Positions 11,671 to 23,704 of a stretch of DNA of 64,000 bases are shown here, in pieces. The notes below the pieces were generated by a model. It was given only the letters and a program-made list of their open reading frames with translations. It did no database searches and had not been told where the DNA came from. The position numbers and the translations under genes were made by a program. Position 1 is the stretch's first letter. Each line of letters begins with the position of its first letter. Source of the DNA: Tigriopus japonicus (taxonomy: Eukaryota; Arthropoda; Copepoda; Harpacticoida; Harpacticidae); NCBI GenBank assembly GCA_010645155.1, contig CM021321.1, positions 6,256,788 through 6,320,787 on the forward strand. Direction: 5' to 3'.

Positions 11671-13135
11671 AGCGGCCGAAAATATTTAATTTTCAAGGCC
11701 AAATATTTAAATAATATTCAAGGAAAAAAACATCACAATATATAAGAAAATATTTAAAAAGCACCCAAATATTTAAAAAATATGTAAATTTGTAGGTATT
11801 CAGGGGAAATAAATTGGTATTTTTAGAGCTTCTTCTGTATTCAAAATCCAAATTTTTGATGAAAATTTTGCAACGACGAAAATGCAGGTAGACAAATCTT
11901 TGGTGGAAAACATTCATACTAGAAATACTAAAAGGCAGAGATTGGCATTCAAATCTATGATTGCCTGACCCGGCACGGACCGTCTGTGACGTCATTCATC
12001 ATGCGGGAAGCCGAAGTTCATGATTAAAGGAACCTTTTCTTCTACGAAACACATCTAAACTATTTTGCTCATTTGATAGGGCAGTTTGGTTATTGAAAGT
12101 CCTCAAGTCTGCTGGAAATGTGTTTAAGGTATTTACCCGATATGAAAAAAGTGAATTTCAATTATTGTGGAGTTTTAACAAGGGCCAATTAATGTCACAG
12201 GATCGGGTGATTGACAACAAAATCTTAGTGATGTGGAATCTGGGCTTGCGCAAGTTTTTTTACGGGAGGTTGCAAGGTAGGGTTACTGCTTGCAGAATGG
12301 GTGCTTTGCTCTTGTATATGAGCAAACACGAATGTGAGTTTGATTTGCAACCCTGCTCAGAAGTCACGAAAGTCAGGGATGCCTTGCCTTTTGGTGATCC
12401 TTAAAGGGAAAACGGGTTTATGAAGACTGGTAGATAGAGGGGAATATGATTTCACATCGGTAAGTTGGCAACCCCGGCACCAAGTCAGATCACTACAAAA
12501 TCAACAAAGAAGAAGCACTCTGGTTTGTTATTGAACTTCGTTAGAATTAGCTGAATGTTCAACTGAATGCTATTGACCAATCACCAGCGTGAATCATCGG
12601 CACCGTGTGTTAGCCTACGACGGCCAGTCTCTAGTAAGGGTCGCTAATTCATACCATGTAGTGAAAATTGGTTATTCTTGACAATCTTTATTTTTACCCT
12701 AGATTTAATCAAAATGTTATTGCCAAGATTTGGTTGAACATTCAACCCAGAGTTTCCCAAATTTTCTTTTGGTTGGAGCTGTGCTTTTTTTCTAGATTCA
12801 AATCCGTTAATGTAATTTTCAAGGCCAAATCGACCAAATATTTCTTTCCTACGCAGAATACTTTCCCAATTTAGTTGTTGACTATTCACCTCAAAAATTG
12901 ACTTAATAATTAAAAAAAGGAAGATTTTGAAAATATTGTTTTGGGAAGGTCAGATTGTTTGCCAATATTTCAAAAGATATGCGGAAATCATGATGTTTCT
13001 TCACATAATTCAAAGAAACAAAGGGAATTTTTCCTTTAGTTTTGGAAGAAAAAGCCCAAATATTTAAAAAATGCTCAATACGGTTAAAAATCTAAAGTCA
13101 ATATTTTTATATTTAATTAAATATTTTCGGCCGCT
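11671..13135. mobile_element. 1.47 kb element with perfect 21-bp terminal inverted repeats
   Basis: The ends begin AGCGGCCGAAAATATTTAA and are perfectly inverted at 13115-13135. The ends are rich in the motif AAATATTTAAA. The element contains the right arm (11919-12619) of the 0.7 kb inverted repeat pair. No transposase was found. Flanking bases CTAA / CTAT give no clear target duplication, so the superfamily is open (hAT-like ends are possible). Confidence 0.7.
11919..12619 (-). repeat. Right arm of the 0.7 kb inverted repeat pair
   Basis: This is the reverse-complement partner of 7617-8321. It sits wholly inside the element bounded by the 21-bp TIRs at 11671 and 13115, while the left copy has no such borders. 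The repeat therefore either moved on its own or belongs to a family of which 7617-8321 is a trimmed copy. Confidence 0.85.
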
Positions 13136-16100
13136 CTATTTATAACTTACAGATCAAAAATACAAACATAGGTATGGTAGTAATGTTCAATAAATGAGGG
13201 GAAGGAGATATTTTTGGTGCATTTTCAGTTTATTAAAACATCATGTTTTTTTCCAACATATCATGGATGCATATACTATTAGAAACTTAAACTTAATACT
13301 AAAATAACAATGTTGTAAAAATACAATTTCACCATATTCATTTTTTTCTAGTTTATCCTCCATCAAAGGAATTGTAGTTAACACGATCTTTATGTTCTTG
13401 TGGGTGTATAGTAAGTCTCTATTGAAGGTCAATTAAATGGATATGCTACTTTCTTTAAACGAAGTTAACATTATTATGTAATGCTGTTTGTCGCTATCCA
13501 ATTGTTTCCGAACCAAATGTTATCCCATTTTGGCGTTATACACCTGCTTTTCCATTTTATTGATTTATATTTTCAGACAAAAGATTGTACCAAAGTGCAA
13601 TTATTATTCAGCACTCGTCCTTTTATCTAAATTGCACTAAGAAGGTATCATTGCACAATTGTTAGTCTCTCTAATGTAAAAAGAATCATATGTTACCAAC
13701 AAGGAATGTGAAACACTTAAAAGGTCATTCCGGGTCATCCTTACACATTGGCTGGGAGTGTTTAAATCGTAATTAGCCCATAAAGGGCATATTTAGCATA
13801 TTTCAATTCTATTTCATAAAGAATAAAGCTAACTTTCTTATCTAGAAACCACTATCATATTGCACAATGCGTGTACCAAATTGCGAGCCAAAGAAAGTAT
13901 TTTGAAGCCAACAAATTATTTCTAAACTAACAACGACACAAAAACGGGACGTGAAAGTGCAGGCAAGTTCTTTATTTTGTTCATATGTCTAGTGCCTTTT
14001 CCATTCAAATTTTGTGAAAACTATGTTGTGTCACAACAATGTTCTTTCCTATTGTTCAAAATTCCTTCTTTCTTCTCTCTGCTTTTGTTCCTAACCCACT
14101 TTATGATCAATCCTGTTTTTACATCCCGACATTATCCAAGGATGTCTTTGCATTATTTTACTCAGCCACAGGTAAAAATGGCACATTACAAATCTCAAGT
14201 ATCAAATATATTAAGAAAACAATTCCAAAATATAGCTGTATATCCTGTATGGCTTAATATTTTATGAGCTAGCAAATAACTTTAGATATATTTCATTATG
14301 TGCTGCCTGCTCTTAACAGCCTTCATCAGATAGAATCTCTGTTCATTAATATCATCTAAGAATTTGTATCATTTTTGATTCTCTTTTGATTCACATGGCC
14401 ATGCAAGACATTATTCTAAGTCTCATTGGTCCTTTTTCCTTATTTGGGAGGCTCAAATAAACGCATTTTAATGAAATTCGTCAAAATTTGGCCCAACTTT
14501 TCACCACAACACAGTAAATCAACGAGCGAAGGAACTTGCTCAAAAGCCTTGTTTTGAATTTTTACTTCCTTAATTACTTTTAATTTTTCAACATCCACTT
14601 GTCATATCTTTTCCCGGGAAGGGTCATTTTTGAAAAAAACGTTCGTCGCTCCGATTTTTTTTCTCCTCTCGAAGTTTCGGCTAAAATCAAACTGAGGCAA
14701 CATTTCAGAGAACATAAACACATCTTGATAATTGCTATCTATCAGGCCTTTTCAAATTTGTACATTTTTTTGCGAGCTCAACGACTTCCTAGTTACGGAC
14801 ATGGTTTGCTGTTCCGTTAAGAAGTGGGATGAGAAATCTTTAAAAAAATAAACTTGAATGTGTTTACGCACATGTTCCTGACGTTGAGAAGAGGCGCTTT
14901 ATTCTTGCGGACAAAAGGCACTGAAGCGTGGGAGAGGGACCGTAACGTCACAAACTTGCCTGATTCATTCAACATCTTTGGCTTTGTTGGCCAACAATCT
15001 CGACTCATTGCTCTTTTTCTCTCTGTGGGTTTCATCTTTACCGATAGTGGTTGCAGACAGACTGCATCGGGAGTGGACATTATTGAGTCTGGACATTCTC
15101 CGATAAGTTATTCGAAAGCCTTGGGGAATGTGAAGAAGATTCTGATGTTGAGAGATTACAAATACTGACGATGTTAAACTATTGTGACATTGCAGTTCAG
15201 GAAGGTCAAGTTTACTGGTTGGTAAACAATCAATCAACTCTTAATGACGATGAGTTATCAACTTGTGGGGAACATGAAAAAGGCCATTTCTGGCAATGTT
15301 TATGATTAATCAAGAGTTTTCATGCTTCATTTCTTTTTAATCAATCGTCTCAGATGGTTGTTAAGAGAAAAGGCTGAGCTTTTACTTTCTTAGGAACGCT
15401 CGGGATTCGAAACAAGCGAGAGATCCAACGATTTGTTTCATTTTCATCACAAAATGGATTTGGTGCCCTTTGGACAGAAATATGTGTTATTTGGAAATAT
15501 GTATAATACGGTAGTTTGGGCGGGTTAGACTGTTTTTACAATAAGGCCTAACCTTCTGACGTTAATGCATCTGATTTTTTTTCCGAGAGAGTCCTTTTAG
15601 AGTCTCNNNNNNNNNNNNNNNNNNNNNNNNNNNNNNNGAGGTCTGGAAGTTCACTAATATTTTGGGATCCATGTAAAAATGTAAAAGGACCGATATAAAG
15701 ATTCGAACCCAGTTTTGGTTAAAAAGTGGCAAGATAAAAGGGCATTATTTCGTATAGTATGCATTATTGTTTAATGTACTTATGGGCCATATCTGGAGAA
15801 AGCAAGTATTTTATTTTATTTTAAACAATTGTCTTCCATTAAGGAATGAATGAAACCCTTTATATTCGGGATCTTGAACCATGGTAACCTACCAAACTCA
15901 TCACTTTAAAAGCACATATGGATACTCTTTGTTTGGAAGTAAATTGCTTTTATGCAGTTTGGAGAAATGGAAAAGGTTGTGTATGTTGGACAATTCATTT
16001 CTCATTAATTGTCATATTTGCTTTTTCCGGATGTAGGAACCTCGAGCTTTCCACATCAATGTGTGTCGCATCGCTCTCTCAACAACTCTAAAAAGCCGTA

Positions 16101-18137
16101 TTTCATTCGCTATTCATTAAACTTATCCACTAAAAGCGATTGCATTTCTGATTCTTGCTACGACACGAATGCATTTCTTTTCGATTTCACGATGGCATTT
16201 ATACTGCAACTTGAAAATGCAAGTTAATTTCAAGATTGACCCTTGCATACAATATCGAAGTCTTGGGTCTGAACAAAAACCACTGAATTTTTCTTGACGA
16301 TGGTAAAGGCTAAAAGGAGTCTTTCAGCATGTGAACGATGGTGGTAACGATAAGAACCAAAAAAATGTCGTGGAAGGAATTTGTGACTTCTGCTGCATTT
16401 CATAGAAAGTTTCATAATTCTTTTAGGCGTAACAAGACGACTTCTTAACCTGGAACACATAGATCTGTGCACCAACAAAAGGTCCATCACACAATGATGG
16501 TGTCAGCAGGCCCGTAGGGTCTAATTCCTACCCAAAAAGAAATGCAGTGTGTACGCTCAATGCGGCCGAAATTAGTTTTTTCACACCCTCGAAAATCCCG
16601 TGAGCCCACGAACCGATCATGATAATATTTTACTCCCGACGTGTTGTTAATACCTTAGGTCGCAAATATATTTGATTTGGTTACTTTCTTTAGAAACAAA
16701 CCCATGACTCTTTGTGACCCTTGTACATTGAACATTCACCCTTCCTCAAAAGTCAGATGGTATTGCTTTGTGCTGTTTTTCTTCAAGTGTTCCAAAAATC
16801 TGAAAGTTCTATTCGTCGGAGGGATTATCGTTTCATGATACAGACCAGATGGCGTTAAAAGTCTAGGCTTGCCAAAAATTGTCTGTGTTTTCAAGTGTCA
16901 GATTTCCGAAAAACGTTGCATTTCAGGCCAGTGGCATGGGTGATGTATGTTAGGAGTATTTCAAAGTAATTTAATTACAAATGAAGAAATTGGAAACCTT
17001 CAATTGAAAAAATCATTTATTTTTAAGTTTGATTTCCCCAGGAACAGGTCTTCTCTAGCCATCTTTTAATTCTAGGTCGGGCATTCCTGATTCAAAACAT
17101 CACCCCCCTCAAGGTGTGTAGCCGAATGATAGATACTAGCAATCAAACATTTTTTTAACGAAAAATGTCAAGAATTGCTGTTCCAACTTCAAGTTGTGCA
17201 GATGAGAAGGAATCATAACAATTGTTAGGCTGAAATCCTTGTCTCCTGAAGTTGTTTCCCGGCAAAATAGGCGCGGCAAAATCTGATAAAACGCTGAAAG
17301 AGACAAAATCAAATGTTGAACCAAAAATATTTTCAGCTATTCTCATGTGAGGTTTAGTAATAAATATACCGTTGCATTATGTGTCTTTGGGTACAACATT
17401 AAGCATTTAAACGGACGAAAATGCAATGGTAATAATAGCACTTTTTAAATCTGGAGGTTTGGTTGCTTTTTTGTAGTAAACCAAATCTGACATCACAAGT
17501 AATCCCTCCCATTGGACGTGGCCAGGTTTGCCTAGCCCTATGTTTACAGTGCAATTAAAACAGGCCAATTGAGTTTTCTTCAAATTAGACATTTCTAATG
17601 TTCGATAAATTACACATTTGAATTTTCATCTCAATCAAATCAGAGAGTTTTGCTCTCTCAATGCTCATTGTTTAATACGGTATGTACGCAGAATGAATGG
17701 ACTTCGATTACATTCGTTTGAGCTGAAAAATGAATTACTTTACAAAGTATAATCAGCACAACTAAGGTTACAATTACGGAAGAATGTAATTGATTTGCGT
17801 CTACTAGAAATCACAATTAATATCACATGCCTGTGAAATGCAAATACGTTGGCTTGTTCCAACTAAATATGGTTTTGAAGGCCACTAGCTCATTTAGTAT
17901 GTTTGTAGATTCATCAAAGTAAACTTTAATTCGTTTAACCTTGGTTTCCAATGCGTCGCATTTGAGTCCGAAAATAACATGACCACGCCAGTTCCATCTA
18001 GGGTCTCTTGTTCCATCTTAGACATCAAGTTATGAAACATGTGTTTCTCATCTACTCTAACACACTCATCAAAGAAGAAGAGCACACAAAACCAGTGGAA
18101 ATGAAGACCGCTCACTTCAATCTGTTTCCGCTTCTAG
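13136..18137. other. Remainder of the MORN intron, no recognised gene
   Basis: This AT-rich DNA has an assembly gap at 15607-15637. Short open frames exist (for example 104 codons at 14854-15168), but they have no recognisable domain and overlap equally good frames on the other strand. I call none of them. Confidence 0.45.
15607..15637. other. Assembly gap (31 N)
   Basis: A run of 31 undetermined bases. The true gap length is unknown, so the MORN intron length is approximate. Confidence 1.
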
Positions 18138-18321
18138 GTGAATGGAAGAAAGATCTCCTGAACGGTTTCGTCTTCTACCATCCCAGCCAAGGTCCAAACC
18201 ATTTGGGACCAGTGGAAATTGAGCGATGGGAGAACGGGAAACGAAAGCCCGACGGAGCCACAGAGCGGACCATTTCCAATGAAGACCTTCATCAAAGGAG
18301 AACAATGAACGAGAACAAAAA
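18138..18321 (+). CDS. MORN-repeat protein, next exon
   Basis: Acceptor CTTCTAG at 18137 opens an exon in phase 1 that continues the MORN repeat begun at 6758-6852: EWKKDLLNGFVFYH, then a second degenerate repeat (GPVEIERWENGKRKPDG). A charged stretch follows (ERTISNEDLHQRRTMNENK). The donor AAAAA|GTAGGT at 18322 leaves phase 2, which matches the exon at 18466. Without splicing, the frame would stop at TAG 18323-18325. The minus-strand open frames here are antisense shadows. The repeat after GEW is longer and less regular than the consensus, as expected for the last unit of a MORN array. Confidence 0.68.
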
Positions 18322-18465
18322 GTAGGTAGCGTCGGATGCTCATACTACTCCCAAATTGAAAAAAAACCCTCAGATGAATTCTTTGAAACTTGAAACGTTG
18401 GAATGACTTTTAATGTTACCAAGGTCTTAAAGCTTCGTGTTTCACTCCTGTTTCTCTCGTTCCAG

Positions 18466-18760
18466 TTTAACATTCGCAAATCCTTCAACTTTTGCGCGTG
18501 GGGGTACAAAAGTTGTGTTGGGTAACATGGTAAGCTCTTCATCCCGGCCTTCATTGACGGAGACGGACCAAAACCCAGGTAATGAAACGGAGGAGTTCCA
18601 TTTCCGAACTCCGAGAATTGGAAGTGGAAATCAAGGTCAAACTCTATCCGGATGCCGCTCCCGACGACAAGATAGGACTCTACTAAAAGCGATCTATGAT
18701 TGGGTTCAAGGAAATTCCTCGAAAGAATTTGGAGAGGAAGGTGAAGAGGACGAATGTTGA
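18466..18760 (+). CDS. MORN-repeat protein, probable last exon
   Basis: Acceptor CTCGTTCCAG (ending 18465) is followed in phase 2 by about 97 codons to TGA 18758-18760. The segment is polar and low in complexity (MVSSSSRPSLTETDQNPGNE), then basic (GCRSRRQDRTLLKAIYDWV), with an acidic tail (EEGEEDEC). No domain is recognised, which fits a disordered tail after MORN repeats. A second frame in the same bases (SELRELEVEIKVKLYPDAA) also looks protein-like, so the exon frame is less certain than the two MORN exons. The end lies 271 bp from the convergent receptor stop at 19032. Confidence 0.5.
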
Positions 18761-18886
18761 TTGCCCATTGTCGAGTCAAGATTACCGGGAGATTTCATCT
18801 CTTAGATCTTTTTGGGACTCCTGATTTGATGTGTTATGAACCATTGAGCGTGCTTTTGTCAGATGTCAGGGACACAAGCGCCATCA

Positions 18887-18892
18887 TTTATT
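18887..18892 (-). terminator. Probable polyadenylation signal of the receptor gene
   Basis: AATAAA on the minus strand lies 140 bp downstream of the receptor stop codon at 19032 and is the first one met after it. Confidence 0.5.
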
Positions 18893-19031
18893 AGAATGAA
18901 TCACTGTGATATCTTTGTTTGTGCAAACATATTTTTTTGACATTCACAGCTAGAAATCAAATTCATCGTGCTATGACATGGAAACAGGAACTGTCCAATA
19001 ACAATCATTGGTAACACGCTTCGTGCCCTTT

Positions 19032-19956
19032 TTACTTCCGTATCCACAGGGACGAAAGGATCTTGACACACTCACTGCGGAATTTGAGGCTGAGAAGACA
19101 ATACACGATCATATTCGTGGCTGAATTCAAAACTAAGAACACGTGGCTCACGGAGATCATGATCAGAGACCATAACGAGAACTGAGGTCGGTCGGCCTCG
19201 GCGCAACTAGCCGATCGATGAATGATGGCTAGTTCATGAATATTCATCATAACACGGGGAAAATGGCATATCAGAAAGATCAGGATGATCCCCATGAAGA
19301 TGGCCGCCAAGTTGTCTTCACTTCGTCTTTGAGAGGAGGACCGGGTGGATTGAGGCATGAAAGCGTTCAACGCCCGAATGCGGGCATAAAGGCCTTTGTT
19401 CTTAACCTTGGGCCCTAAATCACTATTTGACGTGTCTGAAACTATCTTCAGCTCTCGTTTGATTGGCATCTCATCCAGGGCATCGAACTCTTGAATGTTC
19501 TCTGACACGGCGAGAGGTGGTTTATCATTACTGGCTTGATGAGGGCGGAGAACGAGCGAAGGGCTGGGGGAAACATGAACCTTGTGGCTGGCTTTTTCAT
19601 CCTCGGATTTCCGTCTCTCCATTCTGGCCTTCCTTAGGGAACAATTCGATTTACGAAGACCTCGGCTTAATCCATTCGATTTCCCATTTTGGCTTGACCG
19701 CTCACCAAAGAGCTGAGATTCGTTTTCCACTGAGCTGGCATTGTCAGTCCCGATCTCTAATGGCGTGCATTCAATAATTAGCCGTTCCTTGGGTTTCTCT
19801 CCTGATTCCACTTGCAAATGTTGAACACGTGGCGGACTACTGGACTCTCTCGCCTGGGCTGACGGGCAAGCACTGGCCGGGATGGCTGGATGGGCAGTTG
19901 CAATAGTTGAGGCGGCAAGTCTTTGTTGTTTCCGCTTTTTTCTCGCTTTGATGGCG
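19032..19956 (-). CDS. FMRFamide-receptor-like GPCR, exon 4 (ICL3, TM6, TM7, tail)
   Basis: Acceptor CGTTTCAG precedes 19956, which completes a split Ser codon (phase 2) from the exon ending at 20032. The exon encodes a very long third intracellular loop of about 215 residues, basic at its start (AIKARKKRKQQR) and Ser-rich. TM6 follows (FMGIILIFLICHFPRVMMN, about residues 535-553). TM7 (LIMISVSHVFLVLNSATNMI, about 583-602) has NSATNMIVYC in place of NPxxY. A short tail ends SLWIRK with stop 19034-19032. The CHFPR and NSxxNxxxYC signatures are typical of arthropod FMRFamide receptor relatives. The whole CDS is 1878 nt, 625 residues. Confidence 0.92.
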
Positions 19957-20031
19957 CTGAAACGAACGGGAATCCGTAAGTAAAGGCGCCTGATTTGATA
20001 GCCATACTTGATCGCATTTTAAATAATTTAC

Positions 20032-20174
20032 CTGTAGATCTTGACGTTGAAAAAGACGAGAAGGGCGAATGGAATTATGCCCAACACAAACAGGCGACTC
20101 CAATTATTGTAATTCGAATACAATGGATGCATCCTGAGGGGCGTGATGCTCAACACAGGCTTCATGTAAAACGC
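20032..20174 (-). CDS. FMRFamide-receptor-like GPCR, exon 3 (ECL2 end, TM5)
   Basis: An exon of 143 nt runs from acceptor TTTCAG (before 20174) to donor AG|GTAAAT (after 20032). It reads AFYMKPVLSITPLRMHPLYS, then NYNNWSRL and TM5 (LFVLGIIPFALLVFFNVKIY). It enters in phase 0 and leaves in phase 2, matching exons 2 and 4. The NYNNWSRL...GIIP pattern is characteristic of TM5 in this receptor class. It is too short and too interrupted by stops outside the splice sites to stand out as an open frame. Confidence 0.9.
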
Positions 20175-20437
20175 CTGAAATGGAGGATTTATCAAAAGAG
20201 GCAATCAACCTATCAATCAATCAATCAACCATTGGAGCCAACAGGTCTTTCTTTCTCACTAATCTGGCAAGTGGCTTAGCCGGGAAATACTAATCAGATG
20301 AAAAAAGCTCACTCCAGTCGTTTTAGAGAACATTGACCTTCAATGTCTGATAGGACTTCTTTATCAGCAAGGTCAGGCTGCTAGTCTATTGTCTCCCGAG
20401 GACTTCAAGGCCACTAGACCATCTCAATCAGACTTAC

Positions 20438-20671
20438 CGTAGTGTCTGTGGATGAGCCATTAGTCAAGAAATCGGTCGATGTTGACTCCACTCCATCAAA
20501 AAACGTCTCGCTCGGGCCATTTGTGGACATTGAGGGCGGCACCAATGCCACTTTTTGGTACTTGATTTCGGCCTCGAGAAACTTGGGAACGTTCAACAGG
20601 AACGACAGAATGCACACTGGGATGATGTACTTGAGTAATCGACGCTTCATTGCGTGGGCATCGTTCAAAGA
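20438..20671 (-). CDS. FMRFamide-receptor-like GPCR, exon 2 (TM4, ECL2)
   Basis: Acceptor CCTTTCAG precedes 20671 and donor ACG|GTAAGT follows 20438; both ends are phase 0. It reads SLNDAHAMKRRLLKYIIPVC, then TM4 (ILSFLLNVPKFLEAEI), then a Ser/Thr-rich second extracellular loop with an N-glycosylation site (NGSS). The KRRLLKY..PV..LS...N.PKF.EAE pattern is shared with FMRFamide-type receptors. No Cys is present in this loop, although most class A receptors carry one there. Confidence 0.92.
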
Positions 20672-21721
20672 CTGAAAGGAAACAAGGCCATTCATTTGTT
20701 GTGTCGGTTATCAGGGGAGATTTAGAGCGAGAAGTTTCGTCACTCTCTTTTTGAAATTCATTTCCTTGGTGGGGAAAAACGTTTATGCTTCATTAACCTC
20801 AAGTCAGTTCGTTTTTGGACCTAAGCTGATATGAAAAGGCTTGTTTATATGTGTTTCTTTGCTCTTTTCTTTTTTGACCTTGGTTGAGCGTTTTTGAGAA
20901 AATGAACGTTTTTTAGATGTTATGCCCCTTTGAATCACAAACCATTTTCAAGCCAAGAGTTGATTAGGGCATCTTAAAATGACGAAGTTTAGGGGATCGT
21001 ACATTTTGAACCAGCATACACTACAATGCTCAATTTCAAACAAAACAATGGCCAAAAATTGTTGGCTATATCAATCAACCTCTTGAATGTTACGTCAAAT
21101 AGGATAGCAAACAAATGCAAAAAAGAACTGCGGTATTATACATTTCTGAATCAAACGCATCTTTAAAAGCCAACAATCCACCAATCTCTCACAAAACAGT
21201 TCATTCTTGGAGTGTTTTTTGTATTTAGTGTATTTGAACTCTCTAACGACGATAAATCGGGTCTGAATGAGTTTGAAACCTTGCTTTGTTAAAAACTGTT
21301 TCCAAATACATGAGCACTTCAGATACTAGAATGTTCAATTTTCCAAAAAAAAAACCACATTCCACCACAGACAAATATAGAGGCAAATATAACAAAGTAT
21401 ACGCAGCCCTTAAGCCATTTTGAGAATCCAATTTAAGTATCGCAAACTATTGAACCATATTGCATCTAACAGTGGCAAACAATTTATAGAGAGAATTATT
21501 TCGGGCCATGAATGAAAAATGAGCCGCTTCGAGGTTGCAAAATTGGAAAGCCAAATACAACAATGTTCAACAAAAAGTTGGAACATCCTACTCGGATTAT
21601 ACTAAACAGACTGCAATTCTTAGAAGAACGTCAACATGGGGAACCCGAAGCGTCGTCCTTCAAGAAATTTCTTTTGCTCGAGGGTCGTTCCAAAATATGG
21701 CCAATCACCAGAGGGTACGAC

Positions 21722-21758
21722 CCTCACTCACTCACTCACTCACTCACTCACTCACTCT
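21722..21758. repeat. (CACT)n microsatellite
   Basis: About nine uninterrupted 4-bp units, followed by CTCTCC. It lies inside the receptor intron. Confidence 0.95.
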
Positions 21759-23474
21759 CTCCTTCTTGGTTCGTTCCAATGACCATTACTGAAATGGTGA
21801 TGGAAAGTCCATCTTCTCGTGTTGGCGGCTTCTATTTGGACGGACTTACAAAATTGACCGGTCCCCTATTTGCCAACAGACACTAAATTTCAGTCTTTAT
21901 GGCTTTGTGTCATCAAAAATATCATGAATGGTTGGCCTTAGGAAAATTGAAAAAGTAAGCATTTTTCATGGTGGAAACTCTCTTGGAGCTTAAACGTTTA
22001 AATGGACGACGCGAATCTTCTTTCGTCACCAATTTTCTTATCGCATTTACAATCTCTATCCCAAGGACTCGATCAATCGGAGTGGAACATTTAGATTGTC
22101 TGTCCCAATTTTATGGCCCCATTTGCTTTACGGAGAGGTTTCCAGAGGGGTTTCGCAAAGTTCCTTCTTGAATCAATAAAGGTTTCTTATTTGTTTAGGA
22201 CACACTCCTAAATTCCTCATCGGCACCAAGGCGAAAAAGTTGAAAAGTTTTTCCAATTCAAGTAGAATTCAATTTGCCCATCTTCATGTTATTTGCCTTC
22301 AATATTTCTGTTTTTTTTTTCATTTTTCAATCTTAGATTTAAATATTGCTAAATTGACAGCAGTTCCAGGAAATTTACTTAAGTTCTATAGGAAGACTCT
22401 TCCTGCATCTTATTGCATGCGGGTATTGTGGCACGCTGCAATTGATTTTTGATAAATGAATTGCATTAAAAACATCAAGAATTCCACATCATTCATGATC
22501 TGGAAGCACTTGGACTAAATTGCCTTGCTCTAAAGGAGTTTGAGGCTAGTGCCATTTGTATTCTGAAAAAGACTCCTAGTTGGTCAATTCTTTGCGGCCA
22601 TCACGCGTTCTTCCGCGGAAAACTGTAGAGGTCAGTTGTTGAAGGAATTTAGAAGTATGGTGGAACACACAATAGAAATATCCAAGCTTCAGCATATTTT
22701 TGAACATAAGCTTCATTTTTTAAAGGTAGAAACCGAACTCATGTGCTAAGACTATTCCAAGCATGGTCATTTGAAATAACCATAACTTCTAAATGCCCTG
22801 AACAGTTGACATGCAATCTTTTCAGTTAATTTTCATTATTTTCCACTCGAAATTAAATGTTCTACTTCTGATTTTTCCCCTGAGAGGAAACAACTTTTTT
22901 GAAAAGGCAATAACGCCTGACCTTGTACATTTAGTGACAAGTTTAGTCAGGGAAGTTTGAAAATACAATTCCGTACTTTTGATCTTTTTGATATTTATCT
23001 TTCGTTTTCTCAACAACTTTATTTTTGAGTGAAAGAGGAACAGGATGAAAAAAAAACACTCTTCTACAGTAATTAATTGAAGTGTTTTGACATTGCACTT
23101 GCGTATCCTGCAAGGGAATGTCTTCTTTGAAAAGTGACATCTCACATTTAAACAAATAATTTAATTAACTTCAAAATTGTGATAGCCAATTTGGAATTTG
23201 ATCACAATTAACGAAAGCAATAAAATATCTGGAGTCTTAACTGAACAGGCGAGTAGTGTCCATTTTTGTCGTTTTGATTTCTTCAGACTGACGTACATCC
23301 ATACCTCACGACTTGATTTCGTCTCAATAAAAAGCCGAGCCTAAAAAAAGAGCTTTCAGATAACAGAAAACACCAACCCTTATTTTTGCTCTGAACAGTT
23401 CAACTCTTTTTGTATAAATATGATACTGCTAATACAAAATCCACCCAAAGTCTTCTTGTTTAGTTTACTTAGAT

Positions 23475-23704
23475 CAGGGATAGGCAACCGGTGGGCCCAA
23501 GGGTGGTTTTTGGGGGGCCCAGGAGCTATGGGGAAAGTCCAAAATAGTGGGCCCGCAAGACATCCATAGTACTGTACTCATGGGCCCAAAGCTCATTGAT
23601 TGTTAATTTTTGGGCCCCTGAATCTACCAACTTCTGTTTGGTGGGCTCCTGGCACATGTAAACAAATTTGTGGGCCTTCACACAAAAGTGGTTCCTGACC
23701 CCTG
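23475..23704. mobile_element. Short hAT-like MITE, GGGCCC-rich
   Basis: The element starts CAGGGATAGGCAACC and ends GGTTCCTGACCCCTG, imperfect inverted ends of the CAGGG type seen in hAT elements. The flanking 8-mers ACTTAGAT and AATTAGAC match at six of eight positions, as an aged target duplication would. It has repeated GTGGGCCC motifs inside, no coding capacity, and a second decayed copy at 30482. Confidence 0.7.

Noticed and set aside
12093..12404. 103-codon open frame
   Set aside because: It lies in the 0.7 kb repeat; the inverted copy at 7617-8321 does not keep the frame, so it is probably chance.
14854..15168. 104-codon open frame on + with an overlapping frame on -
   Set aside because: No recognisable domain, and both strands are open equally.
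15640..15760. Possible tRNA on the minus strand (GGGTTCGAATC near 15700)
   Set aside because: Only a T-loop-like motif is present; no acceptor stem or anticodon arm could be folded.
18345..18779. 144-codon open frame on the minus strand
   Set aside because: Antisense to the spliced MORN exon; no domain, and no splice logic of its own.
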